From Halovulum dunhuangense (GTDB taxonomy: Bacteria; Pseudomonadota; Alphaproteobacteria; Rhodobacterales; Rhodobacteraceae): a DNA stretch of 64,000 nt. Positions 51,550 through 59,813 of the stretch are shown here, in pieces. A program made the position numbers and the translations under genes. Under the pieces are notes generated by a model. That model ran no database searches. It was given only the letters and a program-made list of their open reading frames with translations, and had not been told where the DNA came from. The stretch covers positions 1,612,001 to 1,676,000 of the forward strand of contig NZ_JABFBC010000001.1 of NCBI RefSeq assembly GCF_013093415.1, written 5' to 3'. The first letter of the stretch is position 1; each line of letters starts with the position of its first letter.

Positions 51550-52761
51550 ATGACCCGTTTCCTTATGATCGCCGCGATGCTGCTGACCCTCGGACTGGGT
51601 GCGGCACCGATGGCCGCGGCCCAGGACGCGCCCGAGGCCGAGCCGCGGGCCGCCACCGGCGGCGCCAGCACGCTCGAGGACATCCTTGCCCGCCAGCGTG
51701 GCGAGCAGGTGGACGACGCCTATCGCCGCCTTGATACCGGCGATCCCGACAGCGCCGCCGGGACCGTGGATCAACTGGGCACGCTGGGCTTCGCCTCCGA
51801 CAGCGAGGTCTACCGCGCGCTGCGCTACGGCACCGCCGACGTGACGGTATCGACCTCTGCCGCCGCCGCGGGCGTGCTGATCCAGGATCGTGGCATGTGG
51901 TGGCTTCAGTTCCGCCAGGGACCGCTCTTGACCTGGGGCGGCTACGGGCTGCTGGGCGTGATCGGCCTTCTGGCGGTGTTCTACCTGCTGCGCGGCCGCA
52001 TCCGCATCGACGGCCCCGTCACCGGCGAGAAGATCCTGCGCTTCAACAGCGTCGAACGCTTCGCGCACTGGCTTCTGGCGGGATCCTTCATCCTTCTGGG
52101 GATCACCGGGCTCGTGTCGCTTTTCGGCCGGATCGGGTTGATCCCGCTCCTGGGCAAGGACAGCTACGCGGTTCTGGCCGGGGCCAGCAAATGGGTGCAC
52201 AATAACGTCTCATGGGCCTTCATGCTCGCGCTGGTGATGATCTTCCTGTTCTGGGTGATCGAGAACATCCCCAACCGGCACGACCTGAAATGGCTGGCCA
52301 AGGGCGGCGGCCTGTTCTCGAAGGGCGTCCATCCCCCCGCGAAAAAGTTCAACGCAGGCCAGAAGCTGATCTTCTGGGCGGTGATCGTGCTGGGCGGCTC
52401 AATCTCCGTCTCGGGCCTGTCGCTGCTGTTCCCGTTCGAGCTGCCGATGTTCGCCTTCACCTTCGAAAAGCTGAACGCGATCGGCGTGCCGGGCTGGCTG
52501 GGCATGGCGCCCTTCCCGACCGAGCTTGCGCCGCACGAAGAGATGCAGTTCGCGCAGCTGTGGCACGCGATCATCAGCTTCGTGCTGATGGCGATCATCA
52601 TCGCGCATATCTATCTCGGCTCCGTGGGCATGGAGGGCGCGTTCGACGCCATGGGCTCGGGCGAGGTGGAGAAGCAGTGGGCCAGGGAGCATCACGGTCT
52701 CTGGGTGGCCGAGCTCGAGGAAAAGACGGCCCGCAAGGCCAGGGCGACGCCCGCCGAGTAA
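51550..52761 (+). CDS. fdhC: Formate dehydrogenase cytochrome b (gamma) subunit
   Basis: 403 residues; ATG chosen because it opens a clear signal peptide (to about residue 24, A-A-A-Q-D); the open frame extends further upstream without one. After a 100-residue periplasmic segment come a first membrane helix near 125-145 and four more that hold the cytochrome b556 fold. Likely heme ligands sit in 'E-R-F-A-H-W', 'W-V-H-N-N-V' and 'L-W-H-A-I-I-S'. It anchors the enzyme and reduces quinone. The N-terminal extension is seen in the longer FdhC branch. Confidence 0.92.
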   Translation: MTRFLMIAAMLLTLGLGAAPMAAAQDAPEAEPRAATGGASTLEDILARQRGEQVDDAYRRLDTGDPDSAAGTVDQLGTLGFASDSEVYRALRYGTADVTVSTSAAAAGVLIQDRGMWWLQFRQGPLLTWGGYGLLGVIGLLAVFYLLRGRIRIDGPVTGEKILRFNSVERFAHWLLAGSFILLGITGLVSLFGRIGLIPLLGKDSYAVLAGASKWVHNNVSWAFMLALVMIFLFWVIENIPNRHDLKWLAKGGGLFSKGVHPPAKKFNAGQKLIFWAVIVLGGSISVSGLSLLFPFELPMFAFTFEKLNAIGVPGWLGMAPFPTELAPHEEMQFAQLWHAIISFVLMAIIIAHIYLGSVGMEGAFDAMGSGEVEKQWAREHHGLWVAELEEKTARKARATPAE

Positions 52762-52762
52762 G

Positions 52763-54082
52763 ATGACCCGCGCCCCGGTCCTGACCGCGCTGGCGTTGAT
52801 CCTGCTGCCGCCGCTTTCCGCGGCGGCGGCGGAATTCTTCACGCTCGAGGGGCATGGCGGGCCGATCAAGGGCATCGATGTCGCCCCGTCGGGCGAGGCG
52901 ATCCTGACCGCAAGCTTCGACTATTCCATCGGCCTGTGGTCCGGGCCGGACGCCGCTCCGCGCTGGCTCGAAGGGCACAATGCCGCCGTCAACGCCGCTA
53001 TCTTCGTCGATGCCGCCCGGGCCGTTTCCGGCGGGGATGATTTCGAACTGCGGCTGTGGGACATCGCGGCCGGTCGGTCCACGGTTCTGGGCCGACACCA
53101 GGGCAAGGTGAACCATCTCGCGCTGTCGCCCGACGGGCGCTGGGTCGCGTCGGCCAGCTGGGACGGCACCATCGGTCTCTGGCCGCTTGGGGATGGCAGT
53201 CCGCAGATCCTGCGCGGGCATGACGGCGCGGTGAACGCCACCGCCTTCGCCCCCGATGGCACGCTCTTCTCGGTTTCGGCCGACGGCACGCTCAGGCACT
53301 GGACGCTGGGCGAAACGCCGTCGGACCGGCTGATCGTCAACCACGGTTTCGGGATCAACACGCTGGTCCTTGGCACCACGCGGGGCTGGCTGGCCTATGG
53401 TGCGGTCGATGGCGGCACGCGGGTGATCGACGCCGCGACCGGGGCGGAGCTGGCCGACCTGACCGCCGACCGTCGCCCGATCCTCGCGATGGATGTCTCG
53501 CCCGACCTGACCCGACTGGCGGTCGGCGACGGCGAGGGCTACATCATGGTGGTCGACACCGCCGACTGGTCGATCGAACGCGATTTCCGTGCCGCCACAC
53601 GCGGCCCGATCTGGGCGCTGCACTACAGTGGCGATGGGCAGGGGATCCACGCGGCGGGGATCGATGACGCCTTGTTTTCATGGCCCGCGGGCGATCCGGG
53701 CGGCGGGGCGGCACTGGCTTCGGACGAGCAGAGCTTCCTGCGCGACCCCGCCACGATGGGCAATGGCGAGCGGCAGTTCATGCGCAAATGCTCGATCTGC
53801 CACGAGTTGACCGGCGACGGCGCGCGCCGGGCAGGGCCCAGCCTCGAGGGGTTGTTCGGGCGGCGGGTCGGGGCGCTTGAGGGGTATGCGTATTCGGCGG
53901 CCTTGAAGGGGTTGGGGTTTGTCTGGGACGAGGGGACCATCGACGATCTGTTCGAGCTTGGGCCCGAGCATTTCGTTCCGGGCAGCAAGATGCCGATGCA
54001 GCGGATCGCTGCGCAATCAGACAGGGATGACCTGATCGCCTTTCTCAGAAAGGCGACACTCCCGCAGGAGGACAAGCAATGA
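52763..54082 (+). CDS. WD40 beta-propeller fused to cytochrome c
   Basis: 439 residues; signal peptide to about residue 23 (A-A-A-A-E). Residues 27-325 hold about six or seven WD40-like blades ('L-E-G-H-x-x-x-I/V-x-x', 'S-x-D-x-x-I-G-L-W'). Residues 330-435 are a class I cytochrome c with C343-S-I-C-H347 and a distal Met in 'G-S-K-M-P-M-Q'. It starts one base after the gamma gene's stop, so it belongs to the formate dehydrogenase operon and may take electrons from it or hold other carriers in the periplasm. Confidence 0.85.
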   Translation: MTRAPVLTALALILLPPLSAAAAEFFTLEGHGGPIKGIDVAPSGEAILTASFDYSIGLWSGPDAAPRWLEGHNAAVNAAIFVDAARAVSGGDDFELRLWDIAAGRSTVLGRHQGKVNHLALSPDGRWVASASWDGTIGLWPLGDGSPQILRGHDGAVNATAFAPDGTLFSVSADGTLRHWTLGETPSDRLIVNHGFGINTLVLGTTRGWLAYGAVDGGTRVIDAATGAELADLTADRRPILAMDVSPDLTRLAVGDGEGYIMVVDTADWSIERDFRAATRGPIWALHYSGDGQGIHAAGIDDALFSWPAGDPGGGAALASDEQSFLRDPATMGNGERQFMRKCSICHELTGDGARRAGPSLEGLFGRRVGALEGYAYSAALKGLGFVWDEGTIDDLFELGPEHFVPGSKMPMQRIAAQSDRDDLIAFLRKATLPQEDKQ

Positions 54083-54204
54083 AATCAATGATCTTCGCCT
54101 TCATCGCGATCGTCGTGATCGCCTTTGCCGCGAATGAGGGGCTCAGGATGGCGGGCTTTTCCAGTGCCGAGCAGACGGCCTCGGACTCGGTCCGGCTGAA
54201 CTGA
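54079..54204 (+). CDS. 41-residue single-helix membrane peptide
   Basis: An ATGA overlap with the WD40-cytochrome gene and a GGAGGA site (54066-54072) support translation. The peptide is one hydrophobic helix (M-I-F-A-F-I-A-I-V-V-I-A-F-A-A) with a short polar tail containing 'F-S-S-A-E-Q-T-A-S-D-S-V-R-L'. The pattern recalls short peptides ending formate dehydrogenase operons in related bacteria, perhaps a small subunit or assembly aid; this is from memory and unverified. Confidence 0.65.
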   Translation: MKSMIFAFIAIVVIAFAANEGLRMAGFSSAEQTASDSVRLN

Positions 54205-54209
54205 CGGAC

Positions 54210-54227
54210 GGGCGGCGCGGGCCGCCC
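54210..54227 (+). terminator. Terminator-like hairpin after the formate dehydrogenase operon
   Basis: GGGCGGC (54210-54216) pairs exactly with GCCGCCC (54221-54227) around GCGG. It lies 5 bases after the last stop codon. No T-run follows, as is common in high-GC genomes. Confidence 0.5.
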
Positions 54228-54242
54228 GGAGGTGTCTGGAAA

Positions 54243-54285
54243 GCGTATGGCAAGTGTCGGCTTTGCGTATGGCAAAGTGCCATAC
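54243..54285. promoter_or_regulatory. Palindromic operator with direct repeat upstream of the amine-oxidase-like gene
   Basis: GTATGGCA (54267-54274) and TGCCATAC (54278-54285) form a perfect 8-base inverted repeat with an AAG centre. The half-site GCGTATGGCA occurs at 54265-54274 and again at 54243-54252, exactly 22 bases (two helical turns) upstream. The palindrome ends 17 bases before the ATG at 54303, well placed for repression. The regulator is not encoded nearby. Confidence 0.65.
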
Positions 54286-54302
54286 ACAGAGGCGGAGAAC
54301 TT

Positions 54303-55367
54303 ATGGGCGAAAGCCTTGATGCAATCGTGATCGGGGCCGGCATCGCCGGTCTGACGGCGGCCCTGCAATTGCACGAGGCCGGGCGCGGGGTGCTGCTGCT
54401 GGAGGCCGCCGACCGGATCGGCGGGCGCGTTCATGGCTTGCACGATGACAGGGGGGCGGTGCTGGCCGACCTGGGGCCGTCCTGGGTCTGGCCGCGCTGG
54501 CAGCCTGTGGTTCAGGCGTGGATCGACAGGCTGGGGCTGACGCCCCTTGCCCAGTTCGAAGCTGGGGATGCGGTGCTGGACGGCTGGGGGCCGGGGCCGA
54601 TCCGGCAGCTTCTGCCGGGCCAGGACGGGATCGCGCGGATCCGGGGCGGACCGTCGGCCATCGTTCAGGCGCTTGCGGCGCGGCTGCCCGCGGGCACGGT
54701 GCGGACCGGGGCGGCGGTGGCGGGGATCGCGCCGGAGGGGGAAGCCCTGCGGATCACGCTTGCCGATGGCGCGACACTCACGGCGCCCCAGGTCGTGCTG
54801 GCCGCGCCCCTGCGCGTGATCGCCGAGCGGATCGCGGTCGAGGGGCTGGCGCCCGGCGCGCGCGCGGCGATGGAGGCGACGCCGACCTGGATGGCGCCGC
54901 AGGCCAAGGCGGTGGCGGTGTTCGAGCGCCCCTTCTGGCGTGGGGCGGGGCTTTCGGGGCGGGTCGCAAGCCGGCTGGGGCCGCTGGTGGAGATGCACGA
55001 CCTGACGCCCTATGACGAGCGGTGCGGCGTGATCTTCGGCTTCGTCGGCGTGCCGCCCGAGGGGCGGGAGCCGGGGCCGCTGGAGGCGGCGATCCGCGCG
55101 CAACTCCTGCGCTGCTTCGGGCCGGAGGCGACGCCAGAGCGCATCGTCGTGCAGGACTGGGCGCGCGATCCGCTGATCTGCGCGGCGCGTGACCTGAGGG
55201 GGCCGCAAGCGCATCCCGAGACGGGGCCGGAGATCCTGCGCGCGGGCCATCTGGGCGGGCGGCTGTGGCTGGCGGTGTCGGAAGTGTCGGAACTGAGCCC
55301 CGGCCTGATCGAGGGGGCGCTGGCCGCCGGGTCGGCCGCGGCTGAAAGGGCGATGGCGGCAAGCTGA
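54303..55367 (+). CDS. FAD-dependent amine-oxidase-like protein
   Basis: 354 residues. The dinucleotide-binding motif G-A-G-I-A-G-L-T-A-A near residue 13 and 'R-I-G-G-R-V-H' near 40 identify a flavin monoamine oxidase/protoporphyrinogen-oxidase type FAD fold; 'D-L-G-P-S-W-V-W-P' follows. The C-terminus has 'G-R-L-W-L-A-V-S-E-V' where the FAD closing motif usually is, but shorter. At 354 residues it is below the usual 420-450, so part of the substrate domain is reduced. Substrate unknown. The GGAG site is at 54294-54297. A palindromic operator just upstream suggests regulated expression. Confidence 0.82.
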   Translation: MGESLDAIVIGAGIAGLTAALQLHEAGRGVLLLEAADRIGGRVHGLHDDRGAVLADLGPSWVWPRWQPVVQAWIDRLGLTPLAQFEAGDAVLDGWGPGPIRQLLPGQDGIARIRGGPSAIVQALAARLPAGTVRTGAAVAGIAPEGEALRITLADGATLTAPQVVLAAPLRVIAERIAVEGLAPGARAAMEATPTWMAPQAKAVAVFERPFWRGAGLSGRVASRLGPLVEMHDLTPYDERCGVIFGFVGVPPEGREPGPLEAAIRAQLLRCFGPEATPERIVVQDWARDPLICAARDLRGPQAHPETGPEILRAGHLGGRLWLAVSEVSELSPGLIEGALAAGSAAAERAMAAS

Positions 55368-55411
55368 TCGCCGCGCTTGCGGCTTTTGCGCGGGGGCGTT
55401 ACCGCATTCCC

Positions 55412-56185
55412 ATGCTGTCCTATCAACACATCTACCACGCTGGGAATGCGGCCGATGTCCAGAAGCACGCGCTGCTGGCGTCGATGCTGGATTACCTGAC
55501 CGCGAAGGACAAGCCGCTCAGCTATCTTGAGACCCATGCCGGGCGCGGGCTTTACCGGCTGGATGCCGAGGAAAGCCTGCGCACGGGAGAGGCGGCGGCA
55601 GGCGTCGCGCGGCTGGCGGCGGGGTTCCCTGCCGATCACCCCTATGCGCGCTGCCTGAGGAAAGTGCGCGCGCGCCATGGGGCGTCGGCCTATCCCGGTT
55701 CGCCGCTGGTGGCGGCACTCGGCCTGCGGCCCGGCGACCGGATGCACCTGGCGGAGTTGCACCCGCGCGAGCACGAGGCGCTGGCGGAAGTGATGGCGCC
55801 CTTCGGGGCCGATGTGCGGCGCGAGGACGGGTTCGAGATGGCGCTGTCGATCTGCCCGCCCATGCCGCGGCGGGGGCTGGTCCTGATCGACCCCTCCTAC
55901 GAGGTGAAGGGCGATTATGCGGCGATCCCGCGCCAGATCGCGGCGATCAGGCGCAAGTGGAACGTGGGCATCATCGCGCTGTGGTATCCGATCCTGACAA
56001 GCGGTGTGCACGCGGACATGCTCGAGGTGCTGACGCGGGATCACCCGGACGCGCTGCGCCACGAGGTGCGTTTCGGCCCCGCGCGGGCGGGGCACCGCAT
56101 GGTCGGCTCGGGCGTGTTCGTCATCAACCCGACCTATGGGCTGGAGGCAGAGGCGGCCCGGCTGACGGCGCTGTTCGCGGGCTGA
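55412..56185 (+). CDS. rlmJ: 23S rRNA (adenine(2030)-N6)-methyltransferase RlmJ
   Basis: 257 residues. 'M-L-S-Y-Q-H-I-Y-H-A-G-N-A-A-D-V-Q-K-H' at the N-terminus, 'E-T-H-A-G-R-G-L-Y' and the catalytic D-P-S-Y-E motif match RlmJ, which methylates A2030 of 23S rRNA using SAM. Length is slightly below the E. coli enzyme (280). Its last 52 bases overlap the convergent membrane-protein gene. Confidence 0.92.
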   Translation: MLSYQHIYHAGNAADVQKHALLASMLDYLTAKDKPLSYLETHAGRGLYRLDAEESLRTGEAAAGVARLAAGFPADHPYARCLRKVRARHGASAYPGSPLVAALGLRPGDRMHLAELHPREHEALAEVMAPFGADVRREDGFEMALSICPPMPRRGLVLIDPSYEVKGDYAAIPRQIAAIRRKWNVGIIALWYPILTSGVHADMLEVLTRDHPDALRHEVRFGPARAGHRMVGSGVFVINPTYGLEAEAARLTALFAG

Positions 56186-57138
56186 ACGGGCCGCGACAGG
56201 CTTTCGGTCATCAGGAGCAGGAAGCCCAGCGCGCAGAGGAACTCGCGCCCCTCGGCCATGTTCATCGGCACCCGTGGCAGAAGGGCGAACACGCTCCAGT
56301 CATGGATCAGCGAGGCGGCGGCGAAGCCGAGGGCAAGCCCCGCGGAGGCGATGGGCAGCCCGGTCAGGTCGGCCGCGCCGTGGATCGCGGGGCCGGTCCG
56401 CGCCAGAAGCGGCAGCATCACGCCATAGAGCGCCACGCCCGCCATGAAGATGTGATCGGCCGAGTACCCGAAGGAGTTGTGCAGGTTGAATTCGCCCTGC
56501 GCGTTCAGCGCGTCGAGCGTTGCGGGCGTGGAATAGTCCAGAAGGCGCTGGCCCCAGCTGATTTCCTCGCCCGCGCAGACGAGAAAGCCAAGCGCGAGGG
56601 CGAGGTGCATCAGGGCGTAGCGGCCGCCCGGGCCGCGGCGCGAGGCGGCGAAGGCAAGGCCCGCGGCGATCACGAAGAGCAGGGCCGTGGCGTATTCGAC
56701 GGGCCCGTCCTCGAGCCCGATGACGGGGGGAAACAGCGCCGGGTTCCGCCCGCCCAGGGCGACCCAGGCGAGAAACAGCAGCGTCGCCCCGAGCAGGATC
56801 GCGCCGGAGCGGCGGGAGACATGGGCGGCGGACAGGGGCAGCGCCGGGCGCGAGGCCAGCCAGCGGATCGGCGCGGTTTCCCGCAGGCGCGGCCAGAAGG
56901 CCCAGAGCGCCAGCAGCGACAGCCCGCCAAGGGCGAGGGCCACGCGCAGGGCGGCGATTTCCAGCAGCGTGATTTCGGCCGTGCGGCGGATGGCGGGGAT
57001 GTCGGAGGCCAGCCTTTCGGCCGGGGGGCCGAGGTCCGGAAAGATGGTGGTGGAGAGAAGGGCCGCGGCGGCGAGGGCGGCAAGGCCGGTCGCCATTGCA
57101 AGCGGCGGGTGCTCGGTCGAGAAGGATGCGTGAGCCAT
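56134..57138 (-). CDS. Unknown multi-pass membrane protein
   Basis: 334 residues with about eight hydrophobic segments. A 'C-A-G-E-E-I-S-W-G-Q-R' signature near residue 190 is recurrent in uncharacterised bacterial membrane proteins; its Glu pair inside a helix suggests a functional site. No transporter family recognised. The 3' end overlaps rlmJ tail-to-tail by 52 bases. Confidence 0.75.
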   Translation of the reverse strand: MAHASFSTEHPPLAMATGLAALAAAALLSTTIFPDLGPPAERLASDIPAIRRTAEITLLEIAALRVALALGGLSLLALWAFWPRLRETAPIRWLASRPALPLSAAHVSRRSGAILLGATLLFLAWVALGGRNPALFPPVIGLEDGPVEYATALLFVIAAGLAFAASRRGPGGRYALMHLALALGFLVCAGEEISWGQRLLDYSTPATLDALNAQGEFNLHNSFGYSADHIFMAGVALYGVMLPLLARTGPAIHGAADLTGLPIASAGLALGFAAASLIHDWSVFALLPRVPMNMAEGREFLCALGFLLLMTESLSRPVQPANSAVSRAASASSP

Positions 57139-57249
57139 GGGACACCTGTGGCGGCGGGATCGTGCAACGCCCCAGGATGCGCGCGAGTGGGCGCCCGCGG
57201 CCTGCGTTTTGTCATCGAAGTGTCACGAAACCGTCGCGCGCGGCGGTCG

Positions 57250-58188
57250 TCAGATGCCGCCCAGCACCAGAAGCCAGACCGAGATCGACAGGACCGAGGT
57301 GACGGTGCCCAGAAGCACCGCGCTGGCCGCCACGTCCTCGGCCCGCTTGTACATGCTGGCGAAGACATAGGCGTTGACGCCCGGCGCCATGGCGGCGGTC
57401 AGCACCGCGCCCTGCACGAAGACGCGCGGCAGGTCGAACACGACATGGGTCAGGAACAGCGTGATCGCCGGGTGCAGGATCAGGCTGAGGGTGGTGACCA
57501 TCGCCGCCTCGCCCAGGGTGGCGCTGAGGCGGTAGCGGGTCAGCACGCCGCCCAGCGCGAAAAGGGCGACCGGCAGGGCCGAGGCCACGACGAGGCCGAG
57601 CGCGTCGAGCACGGTGTCCGGCAGGGCAAGGCCGGTCAGGTTGACCGCGAAGCCAAGGGCGAGGCCGATCATCAGCGCGTTGCGCAGCATGGCGTTGGCG
57701 ACCGCCTTTGCCGTGTCGGCGGCGGAGCGGCCGTCGGCGCGCGAAATCTCCATCACGGTGATGCCGAGCAGGTAGCAGAAGGGGGCGTGGATGGTGATGA
57801 TGGCGAAGCTGGCCGCCAGCGCCTCGGGCCCGAAGGCGCGGTCGACGATGGGCACGCCCAGGATGACGGAGTTCGAGAAGAGCGCGCCGAAGGCGATGGC
57901 GACGGCTTCGCCGGGGCGGCGGCGGAAGATCAGCCGCGCGCCCAGCAGGCCCATCAGGAAGGCGGTGGTGTTGCCGGCGTAGAAGGAGAGAAGGAGCCTC
58001 GGGTCGAAGACGGCGGCGAGGTCCAGTTCCATCGCGGCGCGGAACAGCAGGGCGGGCACCGCGAAGGCGATGGCGTAGCGGTTCATGCCGTCGATATGGG
58101 CGTCGGTGAAATAGCGCAGGCGGACGGCGGCGTAGCCGGCGGCGGTCACGAGAAAGACCGGGATGACGACTTGCAGGAGGGCGCTCAT
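57250..58188 (-). CDS. AEC-family (auxin efflux carrier-like) transporter
   Basis: 312 residues with about ten membrane helices arranged as two repeats. 'F-L-V-T-A-A-G-Y' at the start, 'N-S-V-I-L-G-V-P-I' and 'A-M-A-P-G-V-N-A-Y-V-F-A' near the end fit the AEC permease family, which exports or exchanges small organic acids. The substrate is not predictable. Coupled by ATGA to the MBL hydrolase upstream. Confidence 0.87.
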   Translation of the reverse strand: MSALLQVVIPVFLVTAAGYAAVRLRYFTDAHIDGMNRYAIAFAVPALLFRAAMELDLAAVFDPRLLLSFYAGNTTAFLMGLLGARLIFRRRPGEAVAIAFGALFSNSVILGVPIVDRAFGPEALAASFAIITIHAPFCYLLGITVMEISRADGRSAADTAKAVANAMLRNALMIGLALGFAVNLTGLALPDTVLDALGLVVASALPVALFALGGVLTRYRLSATLGEAAMVTTLSLILHPAITLFLTHVVFDLPRVFVQGAVLTAAMAPGVNAYVFASMYKRAEDVAASAVLLGTVTSVLSISVWLLVLGGI

Positions 58189-58985
58189 TTCAGGGCGAGG
58201 CGCAGGGTCAGCCCGTCATGCGCGGGGGTGACATGGGGCGGGGTCTCGCCCTCCAGCGTCGCGTAGTCGAGATCCACATGCATGTTGGTCAGCACCGCGC
58301 GGGCGGGCCTTGCGCGGTCGATCCAGTCGAGCGCCTTTTCCAGGTGGATATGCGTCGGGTGCGGCGTGTAGCGCAGCGCGTCGAGGATCCAGCAGTCCAG
58401 GTTCTCCAGCAGGGGCCAGTGCTCTTCGGGCATGTCGGACACGTCCGGCAGGTAGGCGAGGTCGTGGATGCGGAAGCCCAGCGCGTCGATCCCGCCATGG
58501 GCCACGCGGAAGGGGTGGAAGGGGATCGGGCCGGCGGGGCCGTCCACCTCGAAGGGGCCGTCGATGGGGTTCAGGTCCAGGATCGGGGGATAGCTGCTCC
58601 AGTCGGGCTGCACGAAGGCGTAGCCGAAGCGTTCCATCAGCGCCTGCGCGGTGGGGGCGTCGGCCCAGACCGGCAGGCGGGCGCGGCGGTTGAAGACGAT
58701 CATGCGCAGATCGTCTAGCCCGTGGGTGTGGTCGGCGTGGGCATGGGTGAACACGACGCCGTCGAGAAGCCCCACATCGGCATCGAGCAGTTGCGCGCGC
58801 AGGTCGGGCGAGGTGTCCACCAGCACCCGCGTCACCGCGTCGCCGCTGCGTTTTTCCAGAAGGATCGAGCAGCGGGTGCGGCGGTTGCGCGGGTTCTTCG
58901 GATCGCAGGCGCCCCAATGGCCGCCCAGCCGCGGCACGCCGCCCGAGGAGCCGCAGCCGAGGATGCGGACGACCAGCTCAGCCAT
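58185..58985 (-). CDS. MBL-fold metallo-hydrolase (PhnP-like)
   Basis: 266 residues. 'I-L-G-C-G-S-S-G-G-V-P-R', the zinc motif T-H-A-H-A-D-H-T-H-G and 'R-V-A-H-G' with a late 'L-T-N-M-H-V-D' are those of the PhnP/tRNase Z-related hydrolases. Cys and Arg in 'G-A-C-D-P-K-N-P-R-N-R-R-T-R-C-S' are typical of the cyclic-phosphodiesterase subgroup. It follows TatD with an 8-base overlap, the usual order in this group. Substrate not certain. Confidence 0.87.
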   Translation of the reverse strand: MAELVVRILGCGSSGGVPRLGGHWGACDPKNPRNRRTRCSILLEKRSGDAVTRVLVDTSPDLRAQLLDADVGLLDGVVFTHAHADHTHGLDDLRMIVFNRRARLPVWADAPTAQALMERFGYAFVQPDWSSYPPILDLNPIDGPFEVDGPAGPIPFHPFRVAHGGIDALGFRIHDLAYLPDVSDMPEEHWPLLENLDCWILDALRYTPHPTHIHLEKALDWIDRARPARAVLTNMHVDLDYATLEGETPPHVTPAHDGLTLRLALK

Positions 58986-59775
58986 GCGACGCCGCCTTGG
59001 CGAACAGCCGGTCGAAATTGGCGGTGGTGGCAGCCGCGAACTCGGCAGGGGTCAGACCGAAGACCTCCGCCCCCTTGGCGGCGGTGTGGGCGGTATAGGC
59101 CGGCTCGTTGCGCTTGCCGCGCCGGGGCACGGGGGCAAGATAGGGGCTGTCGGTTTCCACCAGGATCCGGTCGAGGGGGGCGGCCGCGAAGATGTCGCGC
59201 AATTCCTGCGATTTCGGGAAGGTCGCGATCCCCGACATCGACAGGTAGAAGCCCAGGTCGAGTGCTGCGCGGGCAAGCTCTGCGCCGGAGGAAAAGCAGT
59301 GCATCACGCAGGAATAGGCGCCGTTGCGATGCTCGGCCGTGAGGATGTCGGCCATGTCGCGGTCGGCGTCGCGGGCATGGATGATGAGCGGCAGGCCGGT
59401 CTGCCGGGCCGCCTCGATATGCAGGGCCAGGCTTTGCTTCTGCGCGGCGGCGCTGTCGGCGGTGTAGTGGTAGTCGAGCCCGGTTTCGCCGATGCCGACG
59501 AATTTCGGGTGGGCTGCCAGCGCCACCAGCGCCTCGACGGTGGCCATGGGCTCGGTCGCTGCGTTCATCGGGTGGGTGCCGGCGGCGTAGAACACGCCCT
59601 CATGCGCCTGGGCGATGGCGCGCACGGCGGGTTCCGAGGAAAGGCGGGTGCAGATCGTGACCATGCGCGTGACGCCCGCCGCGCGGGCGCGGGCGACGAT
59701 CTGGTCGGTTTCCCCGGCGAAGTCGGGGAAATCCAGATGGCAATGGCTGTCCACGAGGGCGGGGGCCTGTATCAC
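58978..59775 (-). CDS. TatD-family metal-dependent hydrolase/DNase
   Basis: 265 residues with all TatD metal motifs: D-S-H-C-H-L-D-F, G-I-G-E-T-G-L-D-Y, 'I-I-H-A-R-D-A', 'M-H-C-F-S' and V-E-T-D-S-P-Y-L-A-P. Members are 3'-5' DNases or other hydrolases with two metals. It lies 38 bases after holB on the same transcript. Confidence 0.92.
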   Translation of the reverse strand: MIQAPALVDSHCHLDFPDFAGETDQIVARARAAGVTRMVTICTRLSSEPAVRAIAQAHEGVFYAAGTHPMNAATEPMATVEALVALAAHPKFVGIGETGLDYHYTADSAAAQKQSLALHIEAARQTGLPLIIHARDADRDMADILTAEHRNGAYSCVMHCFSSGAELARAALDLGFYLSMSGIATFPKSQELRDIFAAAPLDRILVETDSPYLAPVPRRGKRNEPAYTAHTAAKGAEVFGLTPAEFAAATTANFDRLFAKAASHG

Positions 59776-59813
59776 GTCTCTCTGCTCTGATCCTTGCGCG
59801 GCCCGCGCGAGCC

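Noticed and set aside
47635-52200. Long minus-strand open frame across the formate dehydrogenase genes
   Set aside because: Same bias effect; the plus strand encodes unmistakable formate dehydrogenase subunits.
55957-58266. Plus-strand open frame of about 770 codons across the membrane-protein and transporter genes
   Set aside because: Gly/Arg/Gln-rich translation with no motif; the minus strand carries recognised families with proper overlaps.
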